Shown piece after piece: positions 24,813-32,965 of a stretch of 64,000 nt of DNA. Every line of letters begins with the position of its first letter. The first letter of the stretch is position 1. This DNA is from Pelagibacterium xiamenense (lineage in GTDB: Bacteria; Pseudomonadota; Alphaproteobacteria; Rhizobiales; Devosiaceae). The notes beneath the pieces were generated by a model. It did not search any database, was not told where the DNA came from, and saw nothing but the letters and a program-made list of their open reading frames with translations. The stretch is from the NCBI RefSeq assembly GCF_021166475.1, contig NZ_JAJOYS010000002.1, forward strand, positions 558,001-622,000, read 5' to 3'. Made by a program: the position numbers and the translations under genes.

Positions 24813-26132
24813 CTATTCCGCCGGCTCTCTTACCTTGGCCATTGGATTGTTTGGATGCGTCGTCCAGTTCGCATAATCCTCGGCGACCCGTTTGCCCGTG
24901 CGTTCGTCCAACTGGCCGGGCGCGAGCTGTTCCATCGTGATGCAGTCCTCGACCGGACAGACGTTGACGCACAGATTGCAGCCAACACACTCTTCGTCGT
25001 TGACGACGAACATGCGCTTGCCGTCGACCTCGTTGAAGATCGCTTGGTGCGAGGTGTCCTCGCACGCGATATGGCAGCGCCCGCAGGAAATGCACAGGTC
25101 TTGATTGATCCGCGCCTTGGTGACGTAGTTGAGGTTGAGATACTGCCAGTCGGTCACGTTGGGTACAGCACGTCCAACAAGATCGTCGACGGACGTGAAC
25201 CCCTTTTCGTCCATGTAGTTCGAAAGCCCGGTGATCATCTCCTGGACGATCTTGAACCCGTAGGTCATCGCCGCCGTGCATACCTGCACGGTCCCCGCCC
25301 CGAGCGCCATGAACTCGGCCGCATCGCGCCACGTCGTGATCCCGCCGATACCGGAAATGAGCTTGCCCCGCATCTCCGGGTCGCGCGCGATTTCCGAAAC
25401 CATCGAAAGCGCGATGGGCTTGACCGCAGGCCCGCAATACCCGCCATGGGTACCCTTGCCGTCGATCGAGGGTTCGGGTGAAAAGCTGTCGAGATCGACC
25501 GCGGTAATCGAATTGATCGTATTGATGAGCGAAACAGCGTCGCTCCCGCCGCTGAACGCAGCGCGCGCGGGCTTGCGGATGTCGGTGATGTTCGGCGTCA
25601 GCTTGGTGATCACCGGCATGCGCGTATACTGCTTGCACCAGCGAGCGACCATCTCGACATACTCGGGAACCTGACCCACCGCCGAACCCATGCCGCGCTC
25701 GCTCATGCCATGCGGACAGCCGAAATTGAGTTCGATTCCGTCTGCCCCGGTCTCCTCGACAAGCGGCAGGATGGCCTTCCAGCTTTCCTCTTCGCAGGGC
25801 ACCATGATGGAAACCACGAGCGCCCGGTCCGGCCAGTCTCGCTTGACCTGCTTGATCTCGCGCAGGTTGGTCTGCAGGTCCCGGTCAGTGATGAGCTCGA
25901 TGTTGTTCAGTCCGAGGAGTCGCCGGTCGGCGCCCCAGATCGCGCCGTAGCGCGGCCCGTTGACGTTGACGACCGGCGGCCCCTCTTCCCCCAAAGTTTT
26001 CCAGACGACGCCACCCCACCCCGCCTCGAAGGCTCGGACGACGTTATAAGCCTTGTCCGTCGGTGGCGCGGATGCGAGCCAGAACGGATTGGGCGATTTG
26101 ATACCGGCGAAAGTGGTCGTGAGGTCTGCCAT
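24813..26132 (-). CDS. preA: NAD-dependent dihydropyrimidine dehydrogenase subunit PreA
   Basis: 439 residues. FMN-binding dihydroorotate-dehydrogenase-like barrel (DLTTTFAGIKSPNPFWLASAPP; ELNFGCPHGMSERGMGSAVGQ; PVITKLTPNITDI) followed by two 4Fe-4S motifs at the C-terminus, CISCGRCHIAC and CVGCNLCVNVCPVEDC. With PreT it reduces uracil and thymine to the dihydro forms, the first step of the reductive pathway. Lies 9 bases after preT. The downstream gap (24628-24812) contains small inverted repeats such as GTAGCG-CGT-CGCTAC but no classic terminator. Confidence 0.96.
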   Translation of the reverse strand: MADLTTTFAGIKSPNPFWLASAPPTDKAYNVVRAFEAGWGGVVWKTLGEEGPPVVNVNGPRYGAIWGADRRLLGLNNIELITDRDLQTNLREIKQVKRDWPDRALVVSIMVPCEEESWKAILPLVEETGADGIELNFGCPHGMSERGMGSAVGQVPEYVEMVARWCKQYTRMPVITKLTPNITDIRKPARAAFSGGSDAVSLINTINSITAVDLDSFSPEPSIDGKGTHGGYCGPAVKPIALSMVSEIARDPEMRGKLISGIGGITTWRDAAEFMALGAGTVQVCTAAMTYGFKIVQEMITGLSNYMDEKGFTSVDDLVGRAVPNVTDWQYLNLNYVTKARINQDLCISCGRCHIACEDTSHQAIFNEVDGKRMFVVNDEECVGCNLCVNVCPVEDCITMEQLAPGQLDERTGKRVAEDYANWTTHPNNPMAKVREPAE

Positions 26133-26141
26133 TTTCTCCTC

Positions 26142-27488
26142 CTACGCGCCGAGCGCGCGGTTGATGCTGTCGGCGGCATCACGCCCCATCGCGACCGCCG
26201 AAACGGTAAGGTCTTCACCTCCGGCGACGCAGTCGCCGCCGGCCCAGACGCGATCAAGCGACGTACGCCCCTCCGCATCGACCTTGATGCGGCCGTTCTC
26301 GAGCGCGATGACCGGCCCGCTGCCGTTAAGTGCCGACGATGCAAAGGTTTGACCGATGGCCTTGAAGACCTGATCCGCCGGCAAGATGAGGACCTCTCCC
26401 GTGCCCGTCAGCCGGGCGTTGTCGAGCATCGTATATTCTAGCTCGATGCCCGTGACCTTGCCGTCCTCGGTCAGAACCCGCTTCGGGGCGAGCCAGTGCC
26501 GGATGGTGACGCCGTTGGCCGCCGCCAGATCCTGCTCGAAGACCGATGCGTTCATGTTTTCCTTGCCGCGCCGATAACAGATCGTGACGTCCTCGGCACC
26601 CAGGAGCTTGGATTGAACTGCGGCGTCGATCGCCGTCATACCCCCGCCGATGACGACGACGCGGCGACCGACTGGCAATGCCGAAAGGTCCGACGCCTGG
26701 CGCAATTCGGCAATGAAATCCACCGCGTTGACCGCAGCATCCTCGCCTTCGGCATGCAGATCGTTGACCCCGCCAAGGCCCATCCCGAGGAACACCGCAT
26801 CATAATCGGCGACAAGGCCGGACAGCGCGATCTCGCGGCCCAACGCCTTACCATTCTCAATCGCGATGCCACCGATTTCCACGAGATAGTCGACTTCCGC
26901 CTGCGCGAATCCGTCAACCGACTTGTAGGCGGCAATGCCGTATTCGTTGAGTCCGCCGGGCTTCTCCCGGGCGTCGAAGACCGTCACATCGTGCCCGTGC
27001 ATCGCCAGCCGATGCGCGCAGGCGAGGCCCGCAGGGCCGGCGCCGACGACCGCTACGCGCTTGCCGGATCGCGGCGCGCGCTCGTAAAACTGCACGTCCT
27101 GGGAAATCGCGACGTCTGTCGCGTAACGCTGGAGCCGCCCGATCTGCACCGGCTTGCCCTCCGCCGCCTCGCGGACACAGGCCTCTTCGCAAAGCGTTTC
27201 GGTCGGACACACCCGCGCGCACATGCCGCCCAGAATGTTCTGGTCGAAAATCGTCTTGGCCGAACCGAGCGGGTTTTCCGTCGCGATCTGGCGGATGAAC
27301 ATCGGAATGTCGATCTGTGTCGGACACGCGTTCATGCAGGGCGCATCGTAGCAGAAATAGCACCGGTCGGCCTCGACCCTCGCCTCATGCTCGGTAAAGG
27401 GCTCATGCAGGTCGGAAAAATTCTCGGCGTACTGCTCGGGATCGAGCCGTCCCGCCGCTACGCCTTTAGCGAACTGGCCTATGGCCAT
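26142..27488 (-). CDS. preT: NAD-dependent dihydropyrimidine dehydrogenase subunit PreT
   Basis: 448 residues, GltD-like. N-terminal iron-sulfur cysteines in ADRCYFCYDAPCMNACP and GGMCARVCPTETLCEEAC, an FAD Rossmann motif VAVVGAGPAGLACAHRLAM and a second nucleotide motif VVVIGGGMTAIDAAVQSKLLG for NAD. It passes electrons from NADH to PreA. First gene of preT-preA; the promoter region of 84 bases between it and the antiporter gene has a RutR-like palindrome. Confidence 0.95.
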   Translation of the reverse strand: MAIGQFAKGVAAGRLDPEQYAENFSDLHEPFTEHEARVEADRCYFCYDAPCMNACPTQIDIPMFIRQIATENPLGSAKTIFDQNILGGMCARVCPTETLCEEACVREAAEGKPVQIGRLQRYATDVAISQDVQFYERAPRSGKRVAVVGAGPAGLACAHRLAMHGHDVTVFDAREKPGGLNEYGIAAYKSVDGFAQAEVDYLVEIGGIAIENGKALGREIALSGLVADYDAVFLGMGLGGVNDLHAEGEDAAVNAVDFIAELRQASDLSALPVGRRVVVIGGGMTAIDAAVQSKLLGAEDVTICYRRGKENMNASVFEQDLAAANGVTIRHWLAPKRVLTEDGKVTGIELEYTMLDNARLTGTGEVLILPADQVFKAIGQTFASSALNGSGPVIALENGRIKVDAEGRTSLDRVWAGGDCVAGGEDLTVSAVAMGRDAADSINRALGA

Positions 27489-27542
27489 GACAACACCCCC
27501 TCAGATGTTCCACTGAGGTTGACGCTAGCGCGGAACCGATTT

Positions 27543-27558
27543 TTTATCAATCGGTAAA
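27543..27558. promoter_or_regulatory. Candidate RutR-type operator upstream of preT-preA
   Basis: Plus-strand TTTATCAATCGGTAAA; its complement matches 10 of 14 RutR-box positions. It lies inside a larger inverted repeat ACCGATT (27535-27541) / AATCGGT (27549-27555), 55-70 bases upstream of the preT start. Confidence 0.5.
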
Positions 27559-27572
27559 ATTTTGAGGCACCC

Positions 27573-28610
27573 TCAGGCTGTGAAGGCCTGGATGACAACC
27601 GCGATGACGTATACCAGCACCATCGCCATGCTTTCCCCGCCGATCCGGGCCGGCCCGCGCTTTTGCCGCAGAATCAGCCCGCCGAGCAGAATGCCCGTCA
27701 TCAATATGCCGAGCGCGGCCCAGAACAGATCGCCGGGACCAATCGCGTGATAGAGCGATCCCGGGCGATAAAAGACATCGGCGAGAGTGAGAAAGAGGGT
27801 GTCGAACGTATTACCGCCGATAATCCCGCCGACGGCCAGTTGCAGGGCGCCGCGCTGCACCGCGCCCACGGTCGTCACCAGTTCGGGCAGCGATGTGACA
27901 ACAGCGGTAGCGAGCGCGCCGACGAGGCTTTCGGAAACGCCCGCCCTGTCGATGAAGGCCAATGCCGATTCCGCGACTGCCCAGCCTGCAATCCCCATGA
28001 ACGCCATCAGCACGCCGAACGTCGCAAAAAGCCTCGGTGTGCTGACCTTCGGAGCGCGCAAATCCTCTTCGTCGGGCGTATCTGTCCGCGTCTCGTCCGT
28101 TTCGACCGGCTCCCACATCGGCTCAGCGCGAACCCGGCGGCTGCCCGATAGACCGAACAGGTAGACGACCGGGATGGCGAAAGAGACCGGATGCACCCCG
28201 AAAACGGCAAATTCGGGCGTGGTGAATGCGACGAATGGCAGGGCAAGCAGGACAACCAGAACCAGCCCCTGAAAGACATTCGCCAGATCGGCGGCGGCGT
28301 GTTCGAGATTGGTCTTGCGATAGAACATGTCGGCGACCGCAAGGAACACCGTTTGAGCGGCAATGCCGCCCACGCTGTTTGAAAACGCCAGCGACGCCCG
28401 GCCCTCTACCGCCGCTGTGACGGAAACGACGGTGCCGCTGAGGGATGTTGCCGCGCCCAGGAGCACGGCGCCGACAAGCGCCTCCCCCAGCCCGGTGCGG
28501 TCTGCAATCTTGTCCACAATCCCCGTCAGTCGGAGCCCGCTGACGAAAATCATGAGCCCGGACACAACGAAGATCGCCGCGAGTGCGGCCGTGGGCATGG
28601 CATTCCACAT
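27573..28610 (-). CDS. Sodium/calcium exchanger-family membrane protein
   Basis: 345 residues with about ten hydrophobic segments in two inverted halves. Each half has an alpha-repeat: ALVGAVLLGAATSLSGTVVS in the first and SLVGALATAVVTSLPELVTT plus GGIIGGNTFDTLFLTLAD in the second. The second repeat keeps the usual SLPELVT-type motif while the first has LSGTVVS in place of an acidic residue, so ion selectivity is uncertain. A charged cytosolic loop (EPVETDETRTDTPDEEDL) joins the halves. ATG at 28610 chosen (GGAG upstream); the longer frame to 28781 covers a perfect inverted repeat and is unlikely. Confidence 0.82.
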   Translation of the reverse strand: MWNAMPTAALAAIFVVSGLMIFVSGLRLTGIVDKIADRTGLGEALVGAVLLGAATSLSGTVVSVTAAVEGRASLAFSNSVGGIAAQTVFLAVADMFYRKTNLEHAAADLANVFQGLVLVVLLALPFVAFTTPEFAVFGVHPVSFAIPVVYLFGLSGSRRVRAEPMWEPVETDETRTDTPDEEDLRAPKVSTPRLFATFGVLMAFMGIAGWAVAESALAFIDRAGVSESLVGALATAVVTSLPELVTTVGAVQRGALQLAVGGIIGGNTFDTLFLTLADVFYRPGSLYHAIGPGDLFWAALGILMTGILLGGLILRQKRGPARIGGESMAMVLVYVIAVVIQAFTA

Positions 28611-28740
28611 CGAACATTTCTCCTCAACGGCCCGCACGCCGCCAGCGGCGCTGGCGATCATCGTGACAGACCCTAACCAATGATTGGCTACGGAAAACGT
28701 TCGCGCGCGGACCGGAAAATGCCTGAAATGAAATGAAAAA

Positions 28741-28780
28741 TGGCCCTGTATGCGGCTTTGGCGCTCCGCATACAGGGCCA
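28741..28780. repeat. Perfect 15-base inverted repeat
   Basis: TGGCCCTGTATGCGG (28741-28755) and CCGCATACAGGGCCA (28766-28780) are exact reverse complements around a 10-base spacer. No T-run follows. The core TGTATGCGGC recurs in the inverted repeat at 5558-5620. It lies between the antiporter gene and rirA, neither of which needs it as a terminator. Confidence 0.7.
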
Positions 28781-28848
28781 AGGGGCAGGCCTCACTCCTG
28801 CAGGACTGTGTCTAGCAGCCTAAAACCTGACTGTAAAGATCATATTTT

Positions 28849-28884
28849 GAAAAATGAAAAAGCCCCGCGATTCAGGCGGGGCTT
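28849..28884 (-). terminator. Rho-independent terminator of rirA
   Basis: On the minus strand AAGCCCCGC-CTGAATC-GCGGGGCTT (9-base stem, 28860-28884) runs into TTTCATTTTTC. It begins 16 bases after the rirA stop. Confidence 0.92.
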
Positions 28885-28899
28885 GGAGGGACGTCCGGC

Positions 28900-29358
28900 T
28901 TAGTTCAGTTCCATGCCGCCGAGCATTTCGATGCCCAGGCGCGAGCGCATGGCGCGGCGCTTGTCGGTGAGATCGGCGATCGTATAGGACTGCAACACGG
29001 CGAAGAACGCCTCGAGCGCTTCGGTGAGTGCGCCGTTGAGTTCACAGCCGCCGACCAGCGGGCAGGACGTCTCCCCGCCCTCGAAGCACTCGGCAAGCGC
29101 GAAATTTTCTTCGGTGAGCTTGATGACGTCCAGAAGCGATATCTCGGAGGCCGGCCGCGCCAGCCGGATGCCGCCATGCCGCCCGCGCACGGTCTCGAGC
29201 ATGTGGTTTTCCACCAGCGGCTTGATCAGCTTGAAAAGAAAAAGTTCGGAAATACCGTAGGCCTTGGCAATATCGCTGACGCGCGAGAGCTCCGGCGTGT
29301 TGATGGCGCAATACATCAACGTCCGGACGGCGTAGCTTGACTGGCGTGTGAGTCTCAT
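28900..29358 (-). CDS. rirA: Rrf2-family iron regulator RirA
   Basis: 152 residues starting MRLTRQSSYAVRTLMYCA. Winged helix with AKAYGISELFLFKLIKPL and VRGRHGGIRLARPA, followed by cluster ligands C91, C99 and C105, the exact numbering and spacing of rhizobial RirA rather than IscR. RirA uses an iron-sulfur cluster to sense iron and represses uptake genes when iron is sufficient (family knowledge). Start at 29358; the longer frame is not supported by homology. Upstream are a candidate promoter and an exact TGA-N9-TCA iron-responsive operator. Confidence 0.92.
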   Translation of the reverse strand: MRLTRQSSYAVRTLMYCAINTPELSRVSDIAKAYGISELFLFKLIKPLVENHMLETVRGRHGGIRLARPASEISLLDVIKLTEENFALAECFEGGETSCPLVGGCELNGALTEALEAFFAVLQSYTIADLTDKRRAMRSRLGIEMLGGMELN

Positions 29359-29442
29359 TATCCAAAGCCTCGCTCTTTCAAAGGCCACCGCACAATGCGA
29401 CGGCACCGATTCGGCATCGCGTCACCGGATGGCATGGCCCGC

Positions 29443-29470
29443 AGATTATAACAATTCTAAACTGTGTCAA
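29443..29470 (-). promoter_or_regulatory. Candidate rirA promoter
   Basis: On the minus strand a consensus -35 TTGACA (29465-29470) is followed after 16 bases by TAATCT (29443-29448), inside TTATAATCT. It lies 85 bases upstream of the rirA ATG. Confidence 0.45.
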
Positions 29471-29477
29471 GAAAAGC

Positions 29478-29492
29478 TGATGGCAAGCATCA
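29478..29492. promoter_or_regulatory. Candidate iron-responsive operator (IRO) upstream of rirA
   Basis: TGATGGCAAGCATCA fits the RirA target TGA-N9-TCA exactly and is an inverted repeat TGATG-GCAAG-CATCA. It is directly upstream of the candidate -35 element of rirA. Confidence 0.55.
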
Positions 29493-29590
29493 TGTTTAAA
29501 TGCCCATTCACGTGACTTGCCCCCCTTCCCTTTTGATCTTCGCCCGGTAGGATCGCGCCGCCAACTCCTCAGTTACCAAGGGACCACCCC

Positions 29591-30532
29591 GTGCCCGAAA
29601 ATATCATCATCGACACCGACCCCGGTCAGGACGACGCTGTTGCCATTCTACTCGCACTTGCCTCCCCCGGGGATATCAACGTGCTCGGCATCGTCGCCGT
29701 CGCGGGAAATGTCAGCCTCGGACAGAACGCCAAGAACGCGCTCAAGGTGGTCGAGCTCTCGGGCCGGACGGACATTCCGGTCTTTGCCGGCTGCGCCCGG
29801 CCCTTGCGCCGGCCGCTGGTGACCGCCGAACACGTCCACGGCCAGACCGGCCTAGACGGCCCCGATCTGCCCGAGCCTCAAAAGCGCATAGAAGATGGGC
29901 ACGGCGTCGATTTCATCGTGGACACTTTGCGCCGCGAACCCGAAGGCTCTGTGAGCCTATGTGCTCTCGGCCCGCTCACCAACATCGCTATGGCGCTCAT
30001 CAAGGCGCCCGAAATCGCAAAGAAAATCAAACAGATCGTTCTTATGGGCGGCGCCTATTTCGAGGTCGGCAACATCACCCCGACCGCCGAATTCAACATC
30101 TATGTCGACCCCGAGGCCGCCGACGTGGTTTTCTCCTCGGGCGTCCCCATCATCATGATGCCGCTCGACGTCACCCACCAGATGCTCTCAACCCACAAGC
30201 GCATCGAAGCGTTCGAAGCCCTCGGCAACAGGACCGGCGCCGCAGTGGCTGCAATGCTTGGATTTTCCGAGCGTTTCGACCTTGAAAAATACGGCTGGAA
30301 CGGCGCGCCGCTGCACGATCCATGCGTAACCGCCTACCTGATCGCCCCGGAGATATTCGAGGGCCGGCAGTGCAATGTCACGATTGAAACCGCGAGTGAA
30401 TTGACCCGCGGGATGAGCGTAACCGACTACTGGCACGTGACCGACAGGCCGAAAAACACCTTCTTCGTCCGCTCGGGCGATTCGGACGCGTTCTACGCGC
30501 TTCTGACCGAACGACTCGCCCGGCTTCCCTAG
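29591..30532 (+). CDS. Nucleoside hydrolase (IunH/RihA-type)
   Basis: 313 residues from a GTG start with AAGGGA upstream. The N-terminal NIIIDTDPGQDDAVAILLAL is the calcium-binding DTDPGxDD motif of inosine-uridine-preferring hydrolases; LIKAPEIAKKIKQIVLMGGAYF, NIYVDPEAADVVF and the late LHDPCVTAYL with the active-site histidine follow. It cleaves ribonucleosides into ribose and base, feeding the purine and pyrimidine routes to the left. Eleven bases before the sulfurtransferase gene. Confidence 0.94.
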   Translation: MPENIIIDTDPGQDDAVAILLALASPGDINVLGIVAVAGNVSLGQNAKNALKVVELSGRTDIPVFAGCARPLRRPLVTAEHVHGQTGLDGPDLPEPQKRIEDGHGVDFIVDTLRREPEGSVSLCALGPLTNIAMALIKAPEIAKKIKQIVLMGGAYFEVGNITPTAEFNIYVDPEAADVVFSSGVPIIMMPLDVTHQMLSTHKRIEAFEALGNRTGAAVAAMLGFSERFDLEKYGWNGAPLHDPCVTAYLIAPEIFEGRQCNVTIETASELTRGMSVTDYWHVTDRPKNTFFVRSGDSDAFYALLTERLARLP

Positions 30533-30543
30533 GATTTTTCGCT

Positions 30544-31386
30544 ATGACGCACTTCGTTTCCACCCAATGGCTGGCCGATCATCTCGATGACGACAATGTA
30601 ACAATCGTGGACGGCACCTGGCACATGCCAAATGCCGGCCGCGACGCGCGTTCGGAGTTCGAGCAAAGCCATATCCCCGGGGCGATTTACTTCGATATCG
30701 ACGCGGTTGCCGATACATCGCGAGACCTCCCCCACATGCTCCCGGATGCGGCGACGTTCGGGGCCATGGCGGGTGCTTTGGGGATTTCATCGAGCGCGAC
30801 GATGGTGGTCTACGATGAATACGGCCTTTTCTCCGCCCCACGCGTGTGGTGGACCTTCAAGGCGATGGGCGCGCGCGAGGTGAAAATCCTCGACGGTGGC
30901 GGCCCCAAATGGCGCGACGAGGGACGCCCGCTCGAAGCCGGATGGTCCCGTGCTCCAGCGGCGACATTCGACGCGCGGCTGGCCGAAGGCGCCGTCTCCG
31001 ACTTCGCCGCCGTCCTCGAAGCCTCCCGCACCGGCGACGCGCAAATCCTCGACGCCCGCCCAGCGGCGCGGTTTACCGGCGACGCCGCCGAGCCGCGCCC
31101 CGGCCTCGCGTCCGGCCACATTCCGGGCAGCCGCAGCCTGCCGTTCATGGAGGTGATCGCGGACGGGCACATCAAATCCGAGGCCGACCTGCGGGCTTTG
31201 ATCGCCGATGCGGGGATCGACCCGCAAAAGCCTGTCATTACGTCTTGCGGATCGGGCGTGACAGCGGCCGTTCTGAACCTCGCGCTCGATATGATCGGCG
31301 CGCCGAGGGTCTCGCTCTATGACGGCGCTTGGGCCGAATGGGGTGCACGCGCGGATGCGCCGGTCGAAAAAGGCGAGGCGCGCTAG
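30544..31386 (+). CDS. sseA: 3-mercaptopyruvate sulfurtransferase (two rhodanese domains)
   Basis: 280 residues. N-terminal inactive rhodanese domain (STQWLADHLDDDNVTIVDGTW; HIPGAIYFDID) and C-terminal catalytic domain with ILDARPAARF and active-site C235 in SCGSGVTAAV; the CG(S/T)GVTA loop marks mercaptopyruvate rather than thiosulfate specificity. Transfers sulfur from 3-mercaptopyruvate to thiols or cyanide. Its stop shares CTAG with the convergent diguanylate cyclase gene. Confidence 0.93.
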   Translation: MTHFVSTQWLADHLDDDNVTIVDGTWHMPNAGRDARSEFEQSHIPGAIYFDIDAVADTSRDLPHMLPDAATFGAMAGALGISSSATMVVYDEYGLFSAPRVWWTFKAMGAREVKILDGGGPKWRDEGRPLEAGWSRAPAATFDARLAEGAVSDFAAVLEASRTGDAQILDARPAARFTGDAAEPRPGLASGHIPGSRSLPFMEVIADGHIKSEADLRALIADAGIDPQKPVITSCGSGVTAAVLNLALDMIGAPRVSLYDGAWAEWGARADAPVEKGEAR

Positions 31387-32534
31387 GCCGCGCTCGACTT
31401 GAGTGGCGTCACCCGGTTGCGTCCGTTGCGCTTGGAAAGATAGAGCGCGTTGTCGGCCTTGCGCATCAGCATATCGAGGCTGATGCCGGGTTTGTGAGCG
31501 AAGGCGACTCCCGCGCTGACCGTACAGAACACCTCATCGTCCCCGAAGCCGTGCGACGTCTGCGCCATGGCGTTCCGGATCCGCTCGGCCACCGAAAAGG
31601 CAAAAGCGGCGTTGGTCTCGGGAAGGACCAGCGCAAACTCCTCGCCGCCAAGACGCACCGCGAGGTCGCCGGCCCGCACGTTGGAGGAGATCAGCTCCGC
31701 GAAGCGCTCGAGGACGGTATCGCCGAAACCGTGCCCGTAACGGTCATTGAGCGCCTTGAAGTCGTCGAGGTCGAAAATGACCAGCGCGGTCCCTTCGGGC
31801 ACCGCTTCGTCCCTGAACCGCTCGAACAGCGCACGGCGGTTGTTGAGCCCCGTGAGCGGATCGGTCAGCGCAGCGGCGCGGTGCAGTCCGGCAATCCGCT
31901 CCTGATGCATCGTGTTCAAGAGCCCGCCAATGCCTGTAACGGCAATGATCGAACATACGAGGTTCGCCTTCTCGGCCCAGTTGTCGGGCATCCCGCCGTC
32001 GGTATAGAGCGGCGCCTCGACGAGCCCCATGACGAAACACAGGAAAAATGAAACCGCGAGGATAAAATGCAGGCCTGCGATCGCGGAAATCGTCACGACC
32101 GACTCCGGGCGCAAGCGCCAGTACTGCCAGCCGATGAAACAGAGCACGCCTGTGGCGATGAGATTGACGAGCCAGATGACCGCGCCGGTATACCCGAGCA
32201 CAAATGCCGCGATCATCGGGACAGCTACGGCGGCGGCGACAAATCCGATGCCCCGGACGGGAAACACTCCGTCGCGGAATTGAACGAGACCGCCATAGCT
32301 CAAGATAAGCCCGGTTGTCAGCAACAGGCATCCTGCCAACATCCAGGCGACCGCCGCGCCCGAATCGTAAACCGCAAAGCTCGCTATCGCGGCCACCACG
32401 ATCCCCATCGCGGCCGCCCAACTTGCGAGAAATGCCGACTCGCGCTGCCGAACCCAGCTCATCACCAGTGTGACACACAGCGCCGCGCTCGCTGCGCCGA
32501 CGGCAACCAGCACGGAAATGTAATCAAAGACCAT
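31383..32534 (-). CDS. Membrane diguanylate cyclase (GGDEF)
   Basis: 383 residues. Seven to eight hydrophobic helices fill residues 1 to about 215, without a recognisable ligand domain. The GGDEF domain follows, starting LTDPLTGLNNRRALF; the active-site motif is GGEEF at residues 296-300 and an RxxD allosteric site (RAGD) sits five residues earlier, so it should make cyclic di-GMP and be product-inhibited. No EAL domain. ATG at 32534 (MVFDYISVLVAVG) chosen as start of the first helix. Stand-alone gene in the inner membrane. Confidence 0.92.
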   Translation of the reverse strand: MVFDYISVLVAVGAASAALCVTLVMSWVRQRESAFLASWAAAMGIVVAAIASFAVYDSGAAVAWMLAGCLLLTTGLILSYGGLVQFRDGVFPVRGIGFVAAAVAVPMIAAFVLGYTGAVIWLVNLIATGVLCFIGWQYWRLRPESVVTISAIAGLHFILAVSFFLCFVMGLVEAPLYTDGGMPDNWAEKANLVCSIIAVTGIGGLLNTMHQERIAGLHRAAALTDPLTGLNNRRALFERFRDEAVPEGTALVIFDLDDFKALNDRYGHGFGDTVLERFAELISSNVRAGDLAVRLGGEEFALVLPETNAAFAFSVAERIRNAMAQTSHGFGDDEVFCTVSAGVAFAHKPGISLDMLMRKADNALYLSKRNGRNRVTPLKSSAA

Positions 32535-32965
32535 CGATCTGCCGGAATGTCTTGCGTCCAGGGTGGACCATACAGGCTGCATCCGCCGGCGTCGCGCCCG
32601 GACATCGAGGCTGGTATCTAAATCCTTTCAATGCCGGTCCGCTTAACCGTACACGAAAAATTTTACCCCCATCCACCCGGTATTCCCCCTCGGATTTCTT
32701 TTTCGCTTTGTAAATAACCAAAAGTCTGATTTGCTTAATCCTTAGCCGTTCCGCATCCACGACGGACCGGAGCTGCGGGTCACGGGCGGACGTGACCGAG
32801 GAACATCGAAACCAGGGCCGGCCCGTTCGGACACGGACCCTGACCGGGCGAGACTACCGCTGCGCGCGTCGGCTTGTGTCAGTGCCGCGGGCAGCAAGGT
32901 ATACATCCCGGCCACCGGCAAAGGTTGGCGGCCGTGATGCAACAACAAGGGGAAAACCCGCGCGC
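32535..32965. other. 431-base non-coding stretch, possible leader of the amino-acid importer operon
   Basis: No convincing coding sequence. The left half (about 32640-32750) is AT-rich with promoter-like TTTTTCGCTTTGTAAATAACC. The right half is GC-rich and contains a perfect 7-base hairpin GGTCACG-GGCGGA-CGTGACC (32778-32797) and other potential stems before the ATPase start at 32966. No known riboswitch could be recognised. Confidence 0.5.

Noticed and set aside
28611-28781. N-terminal extension of the cation exchanger to 28781
   Set aside because: It would translate the perfect inverted repeat, adds a non-hydrophobic 57 residues, and a good ribosome-binding site sits at 28610.
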